This document shows positions 17,001 to 26,329 of a stretch of DNA of 36,120 nt, piece by piece (position 1 is the stretch's first letter; each line of letters starts with the position of its first letter). Made by a program: the position numbers and the translations under genes. The stretch spans positions 1-36,120 of the forward strand of contig NZ_JACMYP010000059.1 in NCBI RefSeq assembly GCF_020889705.1, in the 5' to 3' direction. Origin of the DNA: Bradyrhizobium altum. Its GTDB lineage: Bacteria > Pseudomonadota > Alphaproteobacteria > Rhizobiales > Xanthobacteraceae. Below the pieces are notes generated by a model, which was given only the letters and a program-made list of their open reading frames with translations, made no database searches and was not told the DNA's origin.

Positions 17001-18551
17001 CTGGGCGTTGATTGGATAGTTGTAACCCTGCGTCGTCATCAACCAGGCCTGAAACACCTTAACGGCGTCCGGAATGAGTTCGGTCGGCAACGACTTGGCC
17101 GAGATCGTCAGCCAGACCACGAGCGAAATCCAACCGGGTCCTTTTGGTGCGATAAGGTCACCAGCGCCGGCTGGAATGGGAATGTCTGGCTTGATACGTG
17201 CAATTAAAGCAGCAAGAGGTTCGGACTCGACCGCGATCATGAGCCGGATGATTTCGCGAAGACGGCGCCCGCCCACGCCCAACAGGACCGGCGCTAAGGC
17301 GACATACTATGTCAGAGCATCTTCCGAGCGCGGAAGTGCGAGCAAGACTGGCCGCTTCCAGCTGCCATGACTGCCTTCGCGCTCCACGATCGCAAGGAGC
17401 GCTAACCAGCGCTGACCGGTCGGATCGTCGGCCAGCGCCAACCTTGCTGCGATCTCGAGGCCCCGCGCCAGGACAGCTGGCAACGGCCTTTCCATTGATT
17501 GCGCTGCCAGGAGGCTTGCGTCTTCGTGCAACTGAAATCCAATCGTCCAGTCACGAAGAACATCGTGCCGAAAGGTTACGCTTGCGCCCTTGGTCTCTTC
17601 GCGCAGGCTTTCGAGCCGCAACAATTCAGCCGCCGTCGTAGAATCAAGACTGTCGACATTGAAAATCGCCTGCGACGGGTTTGAGATTACCTGCGCACAG
17701 AGCGCGCGGAGCACCTTCAAGCGCGCAAATCTCCGGTCATCCTCGGAGCGTCCACCGCCGTAACGCCACCACAAACGCGCGAGATCAAGCTCAGTGGCAA
17801 TGCCAGCGACTTCTCCAACGCCAAGCTCGACCATACGCGACAGATAGAAGAGGTTTTCGGCAATTCCCTTGGCTGGATGACTGTCAGTCAAAATCAGAGC
17901 CAGCGCGCCGTTCTGCGACGACAGTTCGGCCTTTTCTTCATTCGAAAGGGCTCCGACCACCAAGCCGCTTATACCGGCGGTTCTTACGCGTGCGGGGAGC
18001 TTCGCTTTCCAATCATCGCTTTCGACGCCGCATGTTGCGACGACGCGCCAGCCCCGGCTGCGGGTTGCTTGTGACAGCAAATCCGTCACCGTCGCCCATT
18101 CACCTTGGTCGTCGATCTGGTCGATGTTGTCGACGAACACTATTGCGCCGCCGCCGGCCCCGAGCTCATTGAAGAGCTCTACCTGCGAGCCGGCCCAGCC
18201 GATTGTATGGGCCATCGCAGTCCACCCGCCTGGAATAATCCTGCCACGGCGGAGAACCAGGACGCAGCTCTCCCTTTGGACGCGAGCCGCGAGGTGTTTC
18301 ATGACTGCGGATTTGCCGACGCCGGGCCGGCCCGCGATCAGCATCACCGGATGCTGTTGAAGGAGGCTGTACGCTTCATCGATCAGGGCGTTGCGCGCAA
18401 GACGGGCACCGCCAACGGTTTCATCTATCTCATCGAGCGCCTGCTCGGCAGATTCCGCGAGGCGCTCATAGACCGGACGTACATAGCCATGCGCCGTGAA
18501 GTGAATTCCATGCTGCTGCTGGAGTGCCGTAACGACCGTGGCCCGATCCAT
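14095..18551 (-). pseudogene. Large STAND-type ATPase gene, broken by a nonsense codon and a frameshift
   Basis: Three open segments read as one protein of about 1480 residues. Segment 1 (18551-17307) carries Walker A GRPGVGKS (K80) and Walker B IVFVDNIDQID (D141, D144), followed by a STAND-like helical region. It ends at TAG (17307-17309), and the reading frame continues unchanged through the next segment, so a single nonsense codon separates them. Segment 2 (to ~15080) and segment 3 (to 14095) are helical, repeat-like sensor-type sequence. They are joined at a run of four C on the plus strand (15077-15080), where one extra base would restore the frame. No effector domain is visible at the N-terminus, and the start lies next to a remnant of another gene, so the 5' end may also be lost. 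Either a true pseudogene or partly a sequencing artefact. Confidence 0.75.
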
Positions 18552-18575
18552 TGCGCCAGCCGCGCGAGCACTAGC

Positions 18576-18959
18576 GGTGCGCTACGTCAGGCGTTCATCG
18601 TCTACCTGCTCAGCCATGACCGCCCGATGTCGGAAGTACTGGCGCCAACGCGCAAGAATATCGAGGATGTTTTCAAGCATGGCTTTATGGGCATGACCCG
18701 GGATCCTGTCGAACTCGCCGACTTGCTCGCGGCGAGGACGGCGCTGATAAGGACCACAGTCGGCGATATGCCTGACGATCATCGCAAGTTTCTCATCTCC
18801 TTTGAAAAAGGTCAGCCCAATTGGGATTTGCTTGGGGTACCTGACGCAGCCGACTTGCCCGCCGTGCTCTGGCGGCAGCAGAATCTGGACGAACTGTCCC
18901 AGAACAAGCGAGCTATTCTCGTCGCTAGGCTTGAAGAGGTCTTGTCAGAAAACGTGTAG
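18576..18959 (+). pseudogene. 3' remnant of an AbiEii-like nucleotidyltransferase gene
   Basis: About 127 codons ending at TAG 18957-18959 match the C-terminal helical region of AbiEii-family toxins (landmarks ALRQAFIVYLLSHDRP, GMTRDPVELADLLAAR, ALPAV-type turn near DLPAVLWRQQNLD). The catalytic N-terminal half with GG and DxD motifs is absent. The same frame stays open upstream, but there it runs antisense to the STAND gene and reads as non-protein. The family match begins at about 18576, only ~25 bp from the STAND start codon at 18551. This is a deletion or insertion scar. No AbiEi partner is present. It differs in sequence from the intact abiEii at 5032-5910. Confidence 0.75.
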
Positions 18960-19063
18960 TGCCCTGCTGACCCTGTCGATCCAACCAAGACGACGAGGTC
19001 GCCAAGTCGATATCTCCTTCGATCTTGGATCGCCGGCGATTTGGAGATCGATGCATCTGCCGC

Positions 19064-22000
19064 TCATTCGGTGTCGTCTTGGTGGGGCTCCGTAAGGCTA
19101 AACCGGACTTCCGGTAACGGATCGTTTTTCGCTTCATCAATCCAAGCCTGCAAGGATCCATCGTCCGCAACACGCTCCTTTAACACTGTGGCCAATTTCA
19201 CGCACTCTGCGCGCACAAGGGACGCGGTGACAGCCTCCATCGTATTGAGCGCGATATCCTCGTAACGCACGCCGCGAATCTCTGAGATCGTCTCCGTCAG
19301 GCGCTTAATGTCATCTTTTCCAAGGAACTCAAGGTTCAGGAGCTTGAGTGCAGCAGCGAGCATAGCTGTAAGGCCAATCGAGCGACGCACTTCGATCGTT
19401 GCCATAAGCCGTTCGATCAGAGCTTGCGGCAACTGAGGAAGTGCGCCGCTGCGGACTAATTCGGCCCAGCCGACGATGGCCTCGGCTGCGTTCCCCACTT
19501 GTTGGGAATCTGGAGCTAACAATCCCGTACGAAGGTTGGAAATCACATCAGTCGTAAGCTCTGCCGCAGACGGAAGAAAGCGCGGTAACGCCTGCATGCT
19601 GCTCCAAGACTTTGCGCGTCGAATGAAGGCGATAAGGGCTTCCGCCCGCGCGGCTGTTCGTTGATCGGCGCGCATGGCGGGCACTACGGCAACGGTCAAC
19701 AAATTGCCCGCCGCTAGCCGAATGGTATCGTTGAAACTCTTGGCAAACGATATGGCGAACGGGTCTCTGTTGTCCTTTACCTGCTGGAGCTCCCAAGCAA
19801 CGATCTCGTCAAACATTTCCACCGCCTGATCGGAGGGTATGACGAGCCCGAACTGTGCGGCATTAGCGATTGACGCAAAATGATTAGTCTTCCGGTTCAA
19901 TTCGCGCGTGTCGATCTGCGCTGACAGCCGCATGACTTCGCGCAAATTCGTGCCAAGCAGCCGAGCCGACACCCTCGCTTGTCTGTCAATACCTTTCATC
20001 GCAGGTAGCCGCAGAAACGCACCGGAATTCAAGACTGTATTTGCGGGAAGGCCAGCCTCTTGCGCATCGAGATCTGACCAAAGGGCGTTTCCAAACGCTG
20101 TCGTTTCGTCAGGCTTGAGTGCCCCTCTGACGGCGAGATAGGCGAGCTGCGAAATGGCTTGCTCCCTGTCGCTGTTGCCCTTTCGCGCGAGAGTCAAGAG
20201 TTGACCCACACGATGATCCCAACGGGTATCACCAGCTTCCCGAGTTGGCGGTACATTCCAAATGTCAAAAACAACCTGCGGCCAGCGATGGTTCTCACCA
20301 ACACCTTTCTCCGAAGGCAACGGAAACTCGAGCACGGTCAATGCGAAGGCGCCTCGCTGTGCAGGAGGGATAGCTTTAACGGCGTACTTCGCCAATTCTC
20401 CGATGGCCTCAACCAACCAGGGGTGCGTGACAAGAGGCTCTTTCGCCAGTTCGATCGCTCTACGCAATGCTTGAGCTGCCTGATCCGGGGTCATCCGAAC
20501 CGTCAGGCGCGATAGGACCATCAGCATCAGGCGTAGCGCATCGATCGCGTAGCCTAGATCGTTCTGAAGCTCTGGGCTGCGCGCTTCCTTGACCCGGAGC
20601 GCCCACAACGTGACGGCAGCGTCGACGGTCGAAAGAAGCGTTGAGACTGTTGCAACCGGTATTCGTGCTGTCGCGATCCGACTGAAATGGCGCTCGAATG
20701 ATTTGTCGGAATGAGACTGCAGCGCACGGAAAAGCCAGACGTACCATTCTGGATCGACTTGAGGTGCAGCCTCAACGACAGAGCGTGCCACCGATGCACA
20801 AAGATCAACCCGATTGATCCGGAGAGGTAGGCCGGTATGTTCAATCAGCTGGTCGAGCTCGTAGAGCAATTCGACACCCGGGTCTGAACCCATGTGTATC
20901 GTCGCAGATCCCTCGCGATAATGGCCGGGCTCAAATGCCGGCTGAACTGCCACGGCGTCTTCGCTGCGCTTCTTCACGACCTCGGCGGCGCGATTTTCGA
21001 CATGCTCAATCTCTCTCCGAGGGTCGATGTCGAGTTGCTTGAAATTTCTAGGAAGAGGGGGGCGGTCGGCCCGACCGATGGCATCCCATATATCGCACGC
21101 CCTGTTGATCCAACTTGCCCAGGCCAAATGCGATTTGACCACCAATGAATTGCGATCGAGCCTGTGGCGGCGTTCTAGTTCCGCTGTTCCGTCTCTGATC
21201 AACTTTGTTGCTTTTGCATATTCGCCGAGCTCGCTATGCAAGGCAGCACGCCGCAACTTCCAAATCGGGTCTTCCAGCGTTAGCTTGGCAAGGCGCGTAG
21301 CCAGCGCCACGAAATCCATCCGATCACGCGCACGCAAGCACCATTGATATTCTGCCTCTTGTCGCACGGCCGCGTCGGATGCAGCTCGGGCATCAATGAC
21401 CGCTGCCCATCGCGTCAAGCTTGCTTCATCGCGCGACACACGCGCGTCACGCATAAGAGCCAAGGCGAACTGCAGACGCAGATTAGGGTCGATATCTGCC
21501 GACTCATTGTCAACAATTTCAGCCAGGGCATCGGCAAGCCATATGTCCAAAGGAGCAAACGCGATGGTGCGGTGCCACAGAATTTCAAATAGAGCTTCGG
21601 CGCGAAACTTGGGCTCCAAGAGATCGAGCACCGGCTTTCGTCCCAACCAATTCGTGTCGCCTGCGTGAGCTATCAATCGGCGGTGTTGAAGCGGACAAAC
21701 CAGCCATCCCGGATAGTTCTCGCGGTCGGCCTTAAGTAGCGGAATTGTCTCTCTCAAAAGGCCGGCAGCGAATTCGTTATCTTTGTGAACACGTTGATGT
21801 GCATCGCCGCCCGCTTTCATGAATGGGAACTGATTGTTCTGGGTCAATTTCCATTCATTCTGGAGGGGCGGTTTCGCCTTGCCGAGCTCGTCGATAAAAA
21901 TCCGAGTTGCGGCGGCATGCTGAAGATCTTGCGCCAGCTTTTCCACGAGAGGCGCAAAATCGATCGGCGCAATGTTATGAGCTTCCAAATAGTTTCTGGT

Positions 22001-22744
22001 TGCTCTTTCCAAACGCAGGTTGCCGACGAGATAGATACGACGTGCGCTGCCTCCGAGATGATCGCGCACCCAGCCAGCCCATTGCAGGAAGTTGGGATCA
22101 TCGCCAGAGAAGCCAATCAAACACAATTCATTCTCGATAAATATCTGGCGCGCGAGGTTTACAAAGGCCGCATGTTTCACGGGATAGGTCCGATAATCTT
22201 CCTCCGCGAAGATGAGGGGACCTGGATCGCCGATCGTTCCGTGCAATTTTACGATACGCGGCGATCGGGCGTGGGTAAGATCGGCTTCGGTTCGCACGAT
22301 TTCATAGGATTGGTCGCTGCCGTGTTCGGCGCGTTCGAGTAGCGTATCCCAGTTCGTCGTAAGTACGTCGCCCCACGGCAAACTCAGCAGAGCGCCATGC
22401 AGCTGTCCCGGCGACCACGACTTATCCGGAAAACGCGTCCTCAGAAAGTCGTCGAGGCCAGCCTGTCCAAAATAGGTTCGATATTCCTCAGCGATGCGCA
22501 GAGGGTTTTTGGGTGCTCTTTCCGTATCGTGCGGATAAAGCCGCTCGATCATTTCCGCCATGAGCTCAGACCACAATGGCGGTTCTGGCGTGTCCTCGCC
22601 AGGCCGTTCAGCATTCTTGCTAAGCCCCGCGCCCACCAAGACTGAGGCGCCACGAACAGAGCCATCGCGCCACAACGCGCGGGCCAGTTGCTGGAAAGCG
22701 GCATAATCAGGGAGATCGGCAATATTGTAAGGTGGTTCAATCAT
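19064..22744 (-). CDS. SIR2-domain defence protein (probable NADase) with long helical C-terminus
   Basis: This 1226-aa protein has a SIR2 fold in residues ~30-290: VGAGLSKNAE (37-46), TTNWD (129-133, with N131), KLHGTIGD with H168 as catalytic histidine, and LIGFSGDDPNF, a C-terminal Rossmann strand. In phage defence such domains (DSR, Thoeris ThsA and relatives) cleave NAD+ and starve the cell. Residues ~300-1226 are helical and repeat-like, with no P-loop, so it resembles defence-associated sirtuins (DSR type) more than SIR2-STAND fusions. At 1226 residues it is somewhat longer than the ~1000-residue DSR proteins I know of. The gene is intact and stands alone. Start at ATG 22744, preceded by an AGG. 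A deacetylase is unlikely given size and context. Confidence 0.85.
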   Translation of the reverse strand: MIEPPYNIADLPDYAAFQQLARALWRDGSVRGASVLVGAGLSKNAERPGEDTPEPPLWSELMAEMIERLYPHDTERAPKNPLRIAEEYRTYFGQAGLDDFLRTRFPDKSWSPGQLHGALLSLPWGDVLTTNWDTLLERAEHGSDQSYEIVRTEADLTHARSPRIVKLHGTIGDPGPLIFAEEDYRTYPVKHAAFVNLARQIFIENELCLIGFSGDDPNFLQWAGWVRDHLGGSARRIYLVGNLRLERATRNYLEAHNIAPIDFAPLVEKLAQDLQHAAATRIFIDELGKAKPPLQNEWKLTQNNQFPFMKAGGDAHQRVHKDNEFAAGLLRETIPLLKADRENYPGWLVCPLQHRRLIAHAGDTNWLGRKPVLDLLEPKFRAEALFEILWHRTIAFAPLDIWLADALAEIVDNESADIDPNLRLQFALALMRDARVSRDEASLTRWAAVIDARAASDAAVRQEAEYQWCLRARDRMDFVALATRLAKLTLEDPIWKLRRAALHSELGEYAKATKLIRDGTAELERRHRLDRNSLVVKSHLAWASWINRACDIWDAIGRADRPPLPRNFKQLDIDPRREIEHVENRAAEVVKKRSEDAVAVQPAFEPGHYREGSATIHMGSDPGVELLYELDQLIEHTGLPLRINRVDLCASVARSVVEAAPQVDPEWYVWLFRALQSHSDKSFERHFSRIATARIPVATVSTLLSTVDAAVTLWALRVKEARSPELQNDLGYAIDALRLMLMVLSRLTVRMTPDQAAQALRRAIELAKEPLVTHPWLVEAIGELAKYAVKAIPPAQRGAFALTVLEFPLPSEKGVGENHRWPQVVFDIWNVPPTREAGDTRWDHRVGQLLTLARKGNSDREQAISQLAYLAVRGALKPDETTAFGNALWSDLDAQEAGLPANTVLNSGAFLRLPAMKGIDRQARVSARLLGTNLREVMRLSAQIDTRELNRKTNHFASIANAAQFGLVIPSDQAVEMFDEIVAWELQQVKDNRDPFAISFAKSFNDTIRLAAGNLLTVAVVPAMRADQRTAARAEALIAFIRRAKSWSSMQALPRFLPSAAELTTDVISNLRTGLLAPDSQQVGNAAEAIVGWAELVRSGALPQLPQALIERLMATIEVRRSIGLTAMLAAALKLLNLEFLGKDDIKRLTETISEIRGVRYEDIALNTMEAVTASLVRAECVKLATVLKERVADDGSLQAWIDEAKNDPLPEVRFSLTEPHQDDTE

Positions 22745-23431
22745 GGCGGCCTAAAATGCAATTTCAACGCCTAGTTTCATCCTCTGTCGACGCTCCGTTT
22801 GCAAGCATTTTGCTAACCGCTTGATCGGTCGGCATATGAGGTGCGAAACCATAAGAGGTAAACACCAGCCGCACAGTCAGCGGGTGGGGACAACTCGATT
22901 ACTAGCCGAGGGCGGTGCGACATGCTCGGATTGAAGATGCGCGGCAAGACAAAAAAAGACCGGGTGATTTTGATGGCGCGTCCGCGAAGCCGGACCGGGC
23001 TCTACAAGCTGCGCTTGCCGAGTCTATGCCTCGGCCCATCCAGGTCACGATCCCATCGCGCAAAGATCTGATGTGCTCCTCGCCGGGGGCACTCGGAAAA
23101 GGGGCTCGCCCTCGGCGACCGCTCTATCACTGCCCCGCTCCCGGGTGCCGTCTTTAACCGGTCTCGTTGCTGCACTCGTCCCGCATGCCCTGTCGGGTCG
23201 CTATGCTCACGCAGCCCTGGTGCCATCTCTGGCGGGCGATGCGCTTTGGCGCACGCCGTTAGAGGGGTCTGCGACCCCACTGCCCGTCAAGGGCAAGACG
23301 AGCGCCGCGAGCGGCGCCCTTGACTGCCTTCCCGCTCATTGGCACGGGCCTAGTTCGGGTTCTGGCGAACCCGAAGGGAAAATGTAGTCAAGAATCGCGT
23401 TGCGGGTTCAGCGCCAAGGGTTCACTCATCG
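22745..23431. other. Structured non-coding region with strong hairpins
   Basis: About 690 bp without a credible gene; the longest frame (near 23073-23387) is low-complexity Ala/Pro/Ser sequence. From 23260 it contains three stable stem-loops. The first is GGGGTC-TGC-GACCCC (23264-23278). The second is nested: outer arms GTCAAGGGC/GCCCTTGAC (23286-23324) around an inner GCGCCG-CGAG-CGGCGC (23302-23317). The third is TTCGGGTTC-TGGC-GAACCCGAA (23354-23375). None has a T tract. It could be a structured RNA, a transfer or replication site, or a leftover repeat. The SIR2 gene's promoter should lie within 22745-22860, but no convincing hexamers are visible. Confidence 0.45.
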
Positions 23432-24028
23432 GTACGGCTAACCGCACTCCTTGATGCGAGCGCTCTGTATTCGAACGCGCTTCGCAATCTCCTGCTTCAG
23501 CTTGCGCTGAATGACGCGTTCCAGGCGAGGTGGACGGATCTCATCGAAGATGAGTGGCTTCGTAATCTGGAGGATCGGACGAGACACCGGGTTTCGCAGC
23601 GAACGTTGCCGCTCATTCGCAAGCACTTTCCAGAAGTGATCGTTCGCGATTTCGACGCAGACCAGACCATCGCAGATACCGACCCCAAAGACCGCCACGT
23701 CGCTGGCGCGGCCGTTGCCGTCGCGCCATGCGTGCTGATCACAAACAACCTCGTCGATTTCGATGTAAAAGAGCTCGCCAAGCTCGGCGTTCGCGTGTTG
23801 CCACCGGACGAGTTTCTCGTCGGTTTGTTCGACGAAGCACCGGAATTCATCGGGGCGGCAACGCGAGAGGCGGCGTCGAATCTTACGATGAGTTTGCCCT
23901 CGTGGGGCGAATATGTCGCCGACCTGGACAGTAAGGCAGGGTTGAAGAAATTCGCCGCGCGACCGCGTGCGCTCGATTACTATCTAATGAGCGGTCCAAG
24001 TCATGCAGCACCGAAAAAACCAGAGTGA
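23432..24028 (+). pseudogene. PIN-domain toxin gene without a usable start codon
   Basis: The frame encodes an almost complete PIN-domain protein of about 198 residues. All four acidic positions of the RNase fold are visible: LLDASALY (Asp codon 23453-23455), IEDEWLRNL, DPKDRHV and TNNLVDFD. However, from the upstream in-frame TAG (23351-23353) to the conserved first strand there is no ATG, GTG or TTG. The natural start position is GTA at 23432, twelve bases after AAGGG; one base change from GTG would explain this. The antitoxin that normally precedes such toxins is also missing. Probably a silenced orphan toxin, though a rare start codon cannot be excluded. Confidence 0.7.
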
Positions 24029-24037
24029 GAGCGGAGC

Positions 24038-24830
24038 TTAGGTCTTCAGGAGCGCCTGCAGGTTCTTGCGAACGGTATCCGAGACCGTGCTGGTTGCCAT
24101 CGTTCTGACATCGGCGATAGATGCGACCGTCAGTCGAACGTCTGCTGGCTCTGCCGGCCTTCCTTGCATTTGAGTGAAAGGGCCGTCCGTTTCGGTGAGG
24201 ATGCGATCCAAGGGCATCTCGGTGACCAGGATACGACCCCGGTCCGAGCGGGTCATCTCGGCGTTGACAGAAAAATAGCATCCCAGGGCGGCCGCGCGCT
24301 GCATATCGCGCTTACTGCCAGTGAACCAGTGAAGAACGACGGTGCCGCGGTGTTGGGGCAGTGTTTCTCGATCATGTCCAGCACTGTCGGCGCGCTCCTC
24401 ACGCTGTGGACGGTGAGAATCGTTCCTCCCGCATCCGCGCAGCACTCAAGGATCGTACGAAAAACATGCTTCTGGTGCTCGAAGGATATGTAGAAACGCG
24501 GGCCTGCATCCAAGCCGACCTCGCCAACGTAGCGCGTCTCGGCCGGGCGCTTCTTGATCAGACCAGTTACGATCCCCTCGATGAGCGCGATCTTGGCATC
24601 TTCGAAACCCTGAAAGCGCCAGCCGTTGAATTTAAGCAAAGAATTTCTTCCTCGCCTTCAAACTTCGCCTCGATCATCTCGAGAACGCTCGATTTCCCGG
24701 CGCCCCAATCGCTGTGGACGCCAACGTTTACAGGCTGATCGGGACAATCGCGCAGCAGTTCGATGATCATTGTGGCGATCGCCTCATTGTTGAGGAGATC
24801 GATCTTCGTCTCGTTGTCAGTCGGGATCAT
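24038..24830 (-). pseudogene. Collapsed Qat system: qatA 5' end joined to qatD 3' end
   Basis: Reading on the minus strand from ATG 24830, the first ~95 codons match a KAP-family P-loop NTPase: HSDWGAGKSS Walker A with K46, then, after a one-base frameshift near 24636, KFNGWRFQGFEDAK. About codon 97 (near 24545) this passes in frame into a TatD-type nuclease: RYVGEVGLDAGPRFY, LTVHSVRSA, then, after a second frameshift near 24348, VVLHWFTGS and LTETDGPF. KAP NTPase (QatA) and TatD nuclease (QatD) are the first and last genes of QatABCD. Here the rest of qatA, all of qatB and qatC and the start of qatD are missing. An internal deletion plus two frameshifts make this non-functional. Confidence 0.78.
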
Positions 24831-25154
24831 GGTTGTCCCGTTGGTGATTAATCCTGGCAGTCAAATTGACGCGCTTACCCGCACAGGCGGCCGTCCTTCT
24901 AAAGTATGCCGGGCTGGTAGATAGAACAATGAACAGGCAATTTTTTCCGCCGGGCCACGAAGCAGGGAGCCGCAAGAAATGCGGTGTGGGTGGTGAGTAC
25001 CTAACGAGATCGATGTTGCGTTGATGCAACATAAAGAAACATTCAGCTGAGTGTTCTATCTTTGCTTGTTGCACGTAAAGGTCGAAGCGTATTTCATGCT
25101 CGCTTTACTGGGAATTTTGACTCGACGCTAGTTTATTTCTTTGCGGGGGAAGCG
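24831..25154. other. Divergent intergenic region with a palindrome
   Basis: This separates the qatA remnant from the lipoprotein gene. The clearest element is a perfect inverted repeat, TGTTGC-6 nt-GCAACA (25014-25031), a candidate operator. I found no -10/-35 pair good enough to name for either side. The open frame extending upstream of the lipoprotein start (from TTG 25062) is not protein-like. Confidence 0.35.
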
Positions 25155-25979
25155 ATGATTGGATCGCGATTGATCGCGTCGATATTTTGCGCGTGCCTGG
25201 TCGGCGCATGTGGTCTCCGTGTTCCAGATATCCAGGAGGTGCCGGGCGATACCGGCGCGGGTCAAATACTCGTTCAGGACATTGTCCAAAGTGTACACTG
25301 CGAGGTCGCCGACGCCGTCCAATGGGTTGTCGAGCATGATCCGTTCAAGGGGCGTCCGAACAAGAAGCTGGCATCGTCGTTTCTCGCGACGTGGGGAGTT
25401 CAGATAACCCTGAGCCTCACGGTCGAGGAGAAGACAACTCTCAACCCCACCCTGGTCTTCACGCCGCCCACACCGTTGACCTCGGTGTTCACGCTGGCTG
25501 GCGCAGGCACCTTGTCGGCCGACGCGACGAGGACCAACAAGCTGAATTTCTATTACACGATACCGCAACTCCTGGATCGGCATTATTGCACCCCCGGCAT
25601 TCAGCGTGGATCGGCTTCATCACCTCTCATTCAGAATAATCTCAAGACGGTGGAGTGGCTGAACGACTACATCGGTGCTGTTGCGACGCACGAAGCTGAT
25701 CCCACGCAGGTCGGCTCGTTTCAGCAGAATGTTTTGTCCCACGAGGTCAGGTTTGAGATTCTTTCCAGCGGAGGAATCAATCCAGCCTGGGTGCTCACGC
25801 GTGCGAATATCAACCAGAACGGTACACTTTTTTCGACTTCTCGCGATCGCACACATGATCTGACGATTGTGTTTGGCCCGGGCGATTCCAAAGGACTCAC
25901 GGGGCAGGCGGCGCAGGCGGCATTTGCAGCTGCGCTCATCGGGCTGGAGATTTCAAATCGATTGAGCCCCGCGCGCTAG
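25155..25979 (+). CDS. Putative lipoprotein of unknown function
   Basis: This 274-aa protein starts at ATG 25155, preceded by GGGGGAAG. It opens with a lipoprotein signal peptide: positive start, hydrophobic core, and lipobox VGAC with Cys19 as the lipid-anchored residue. The mature part is probably periplasmic and beta-rich, with a conserved-looking IVQSVHCEVADAV segment near residues 43-55, and alternating strands later. It shares a short pattern (I-x-x-S-x-x-C-E) with the secreted protein encoded at 30198-30748, so the two may be relatives. No enzymatic motif is seen. It is followed after 31 bp by the lysine-rich gene, with an AGGAG site in between, so they are probably co-transcribed. Confidence 0.78.
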   Translation: MIGSRLIASIFCACLVGACGLRVPDIQEVPGDTGAGQILVQDIVQSVHCEVADAVQWVVEHDPFKGRPNKKLASSFLATWGVQITLSLTVEEKTTLNPTLVFTPPTPLTSVFTLAGAGTLSADATRTNKLNFYYTIPQLLDRHYCTPGIQRGSASSPLIQNNLKTVEWLNDYIGAVATHEADPTQVGSFQQNVLSHEVRFEILSSGGINPAWVLTRANINQNGTLFSTSRDRTHDLTIVFGPGDSKGLTGQAAQAAFAAALIGLEISNRLSPAR

Positions 25980-26010
25980 TGGCGGCGTAATTTCAAGAGG
26001 AGCAATTGAG

Positions 26011-26250
26011 ATGGCGACGAAGGCCAAGAAGGCAAAAAAGAAGGCGGTGGCTAAGCTCACACCTTCGGACTACCCGATCTTTATCGATGTGCCGGGTCAT
26101 CCCGAGCAGGTGGAAAGGTGCGATTGGGATGAGGTGAACAACCAGCCCAACTGTCGGATCATCGAACGCACGCCGCCACGGGATGCGGCCGTGCGACCCG
26201 CGGGGCAAGTAGCTGGGATTCACAGGAAACACCGGGCCGCACGCGCATAG
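26011..26250 (+). CDS. Small lysine-rich protein
   Basis: This 79-aa protein starts at ATG 26011, eight bases after a strong AGAGGAG ribosome-binding site. The first ~15 residues are almost only Lys and Ala (ATKAKKAKKKAVAK), as in histone-like or RNA-binding tails. A compact segment follows (DYPIFIDVPGHPEQVERCDW), then a basic C-terminus. It lies between the lipoprotein and the PD-(D/E)XK-like gene. No family is recognised, and the C-terminal 25 residues are less convincing than the rest. Confidence 0.6.
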   Translation: MATKAKKAKKKAVAKLTPSDYPIFIDVPGHPEQVERCDWDEVNNQPNCRIIERTPPRDAAVRPAGQVAGIHRKHRAARA

Positions 26251-26329
26251 CGCTACTCCGACAAGGTGAAAGCCGACACACTGCGTTGTTGCCGGTCATC
26301 CGGAAATCGGCATTTCGTCGCAGGCACCT

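Noticed and set aside
18105..18575. 5' part of the open frame that ends in the AbiEii remnant
   Set aside because: It is antisense to the STAND gene and its translation is not protein-like. Only the part from about 18576 matches the AbiEii family.
23073..23387. 104-codon open frame in the structured intergenic region
   Set aside because: Ala/Pro/Ser-rich translation across strong hairpins, with no ribosome-binding site.
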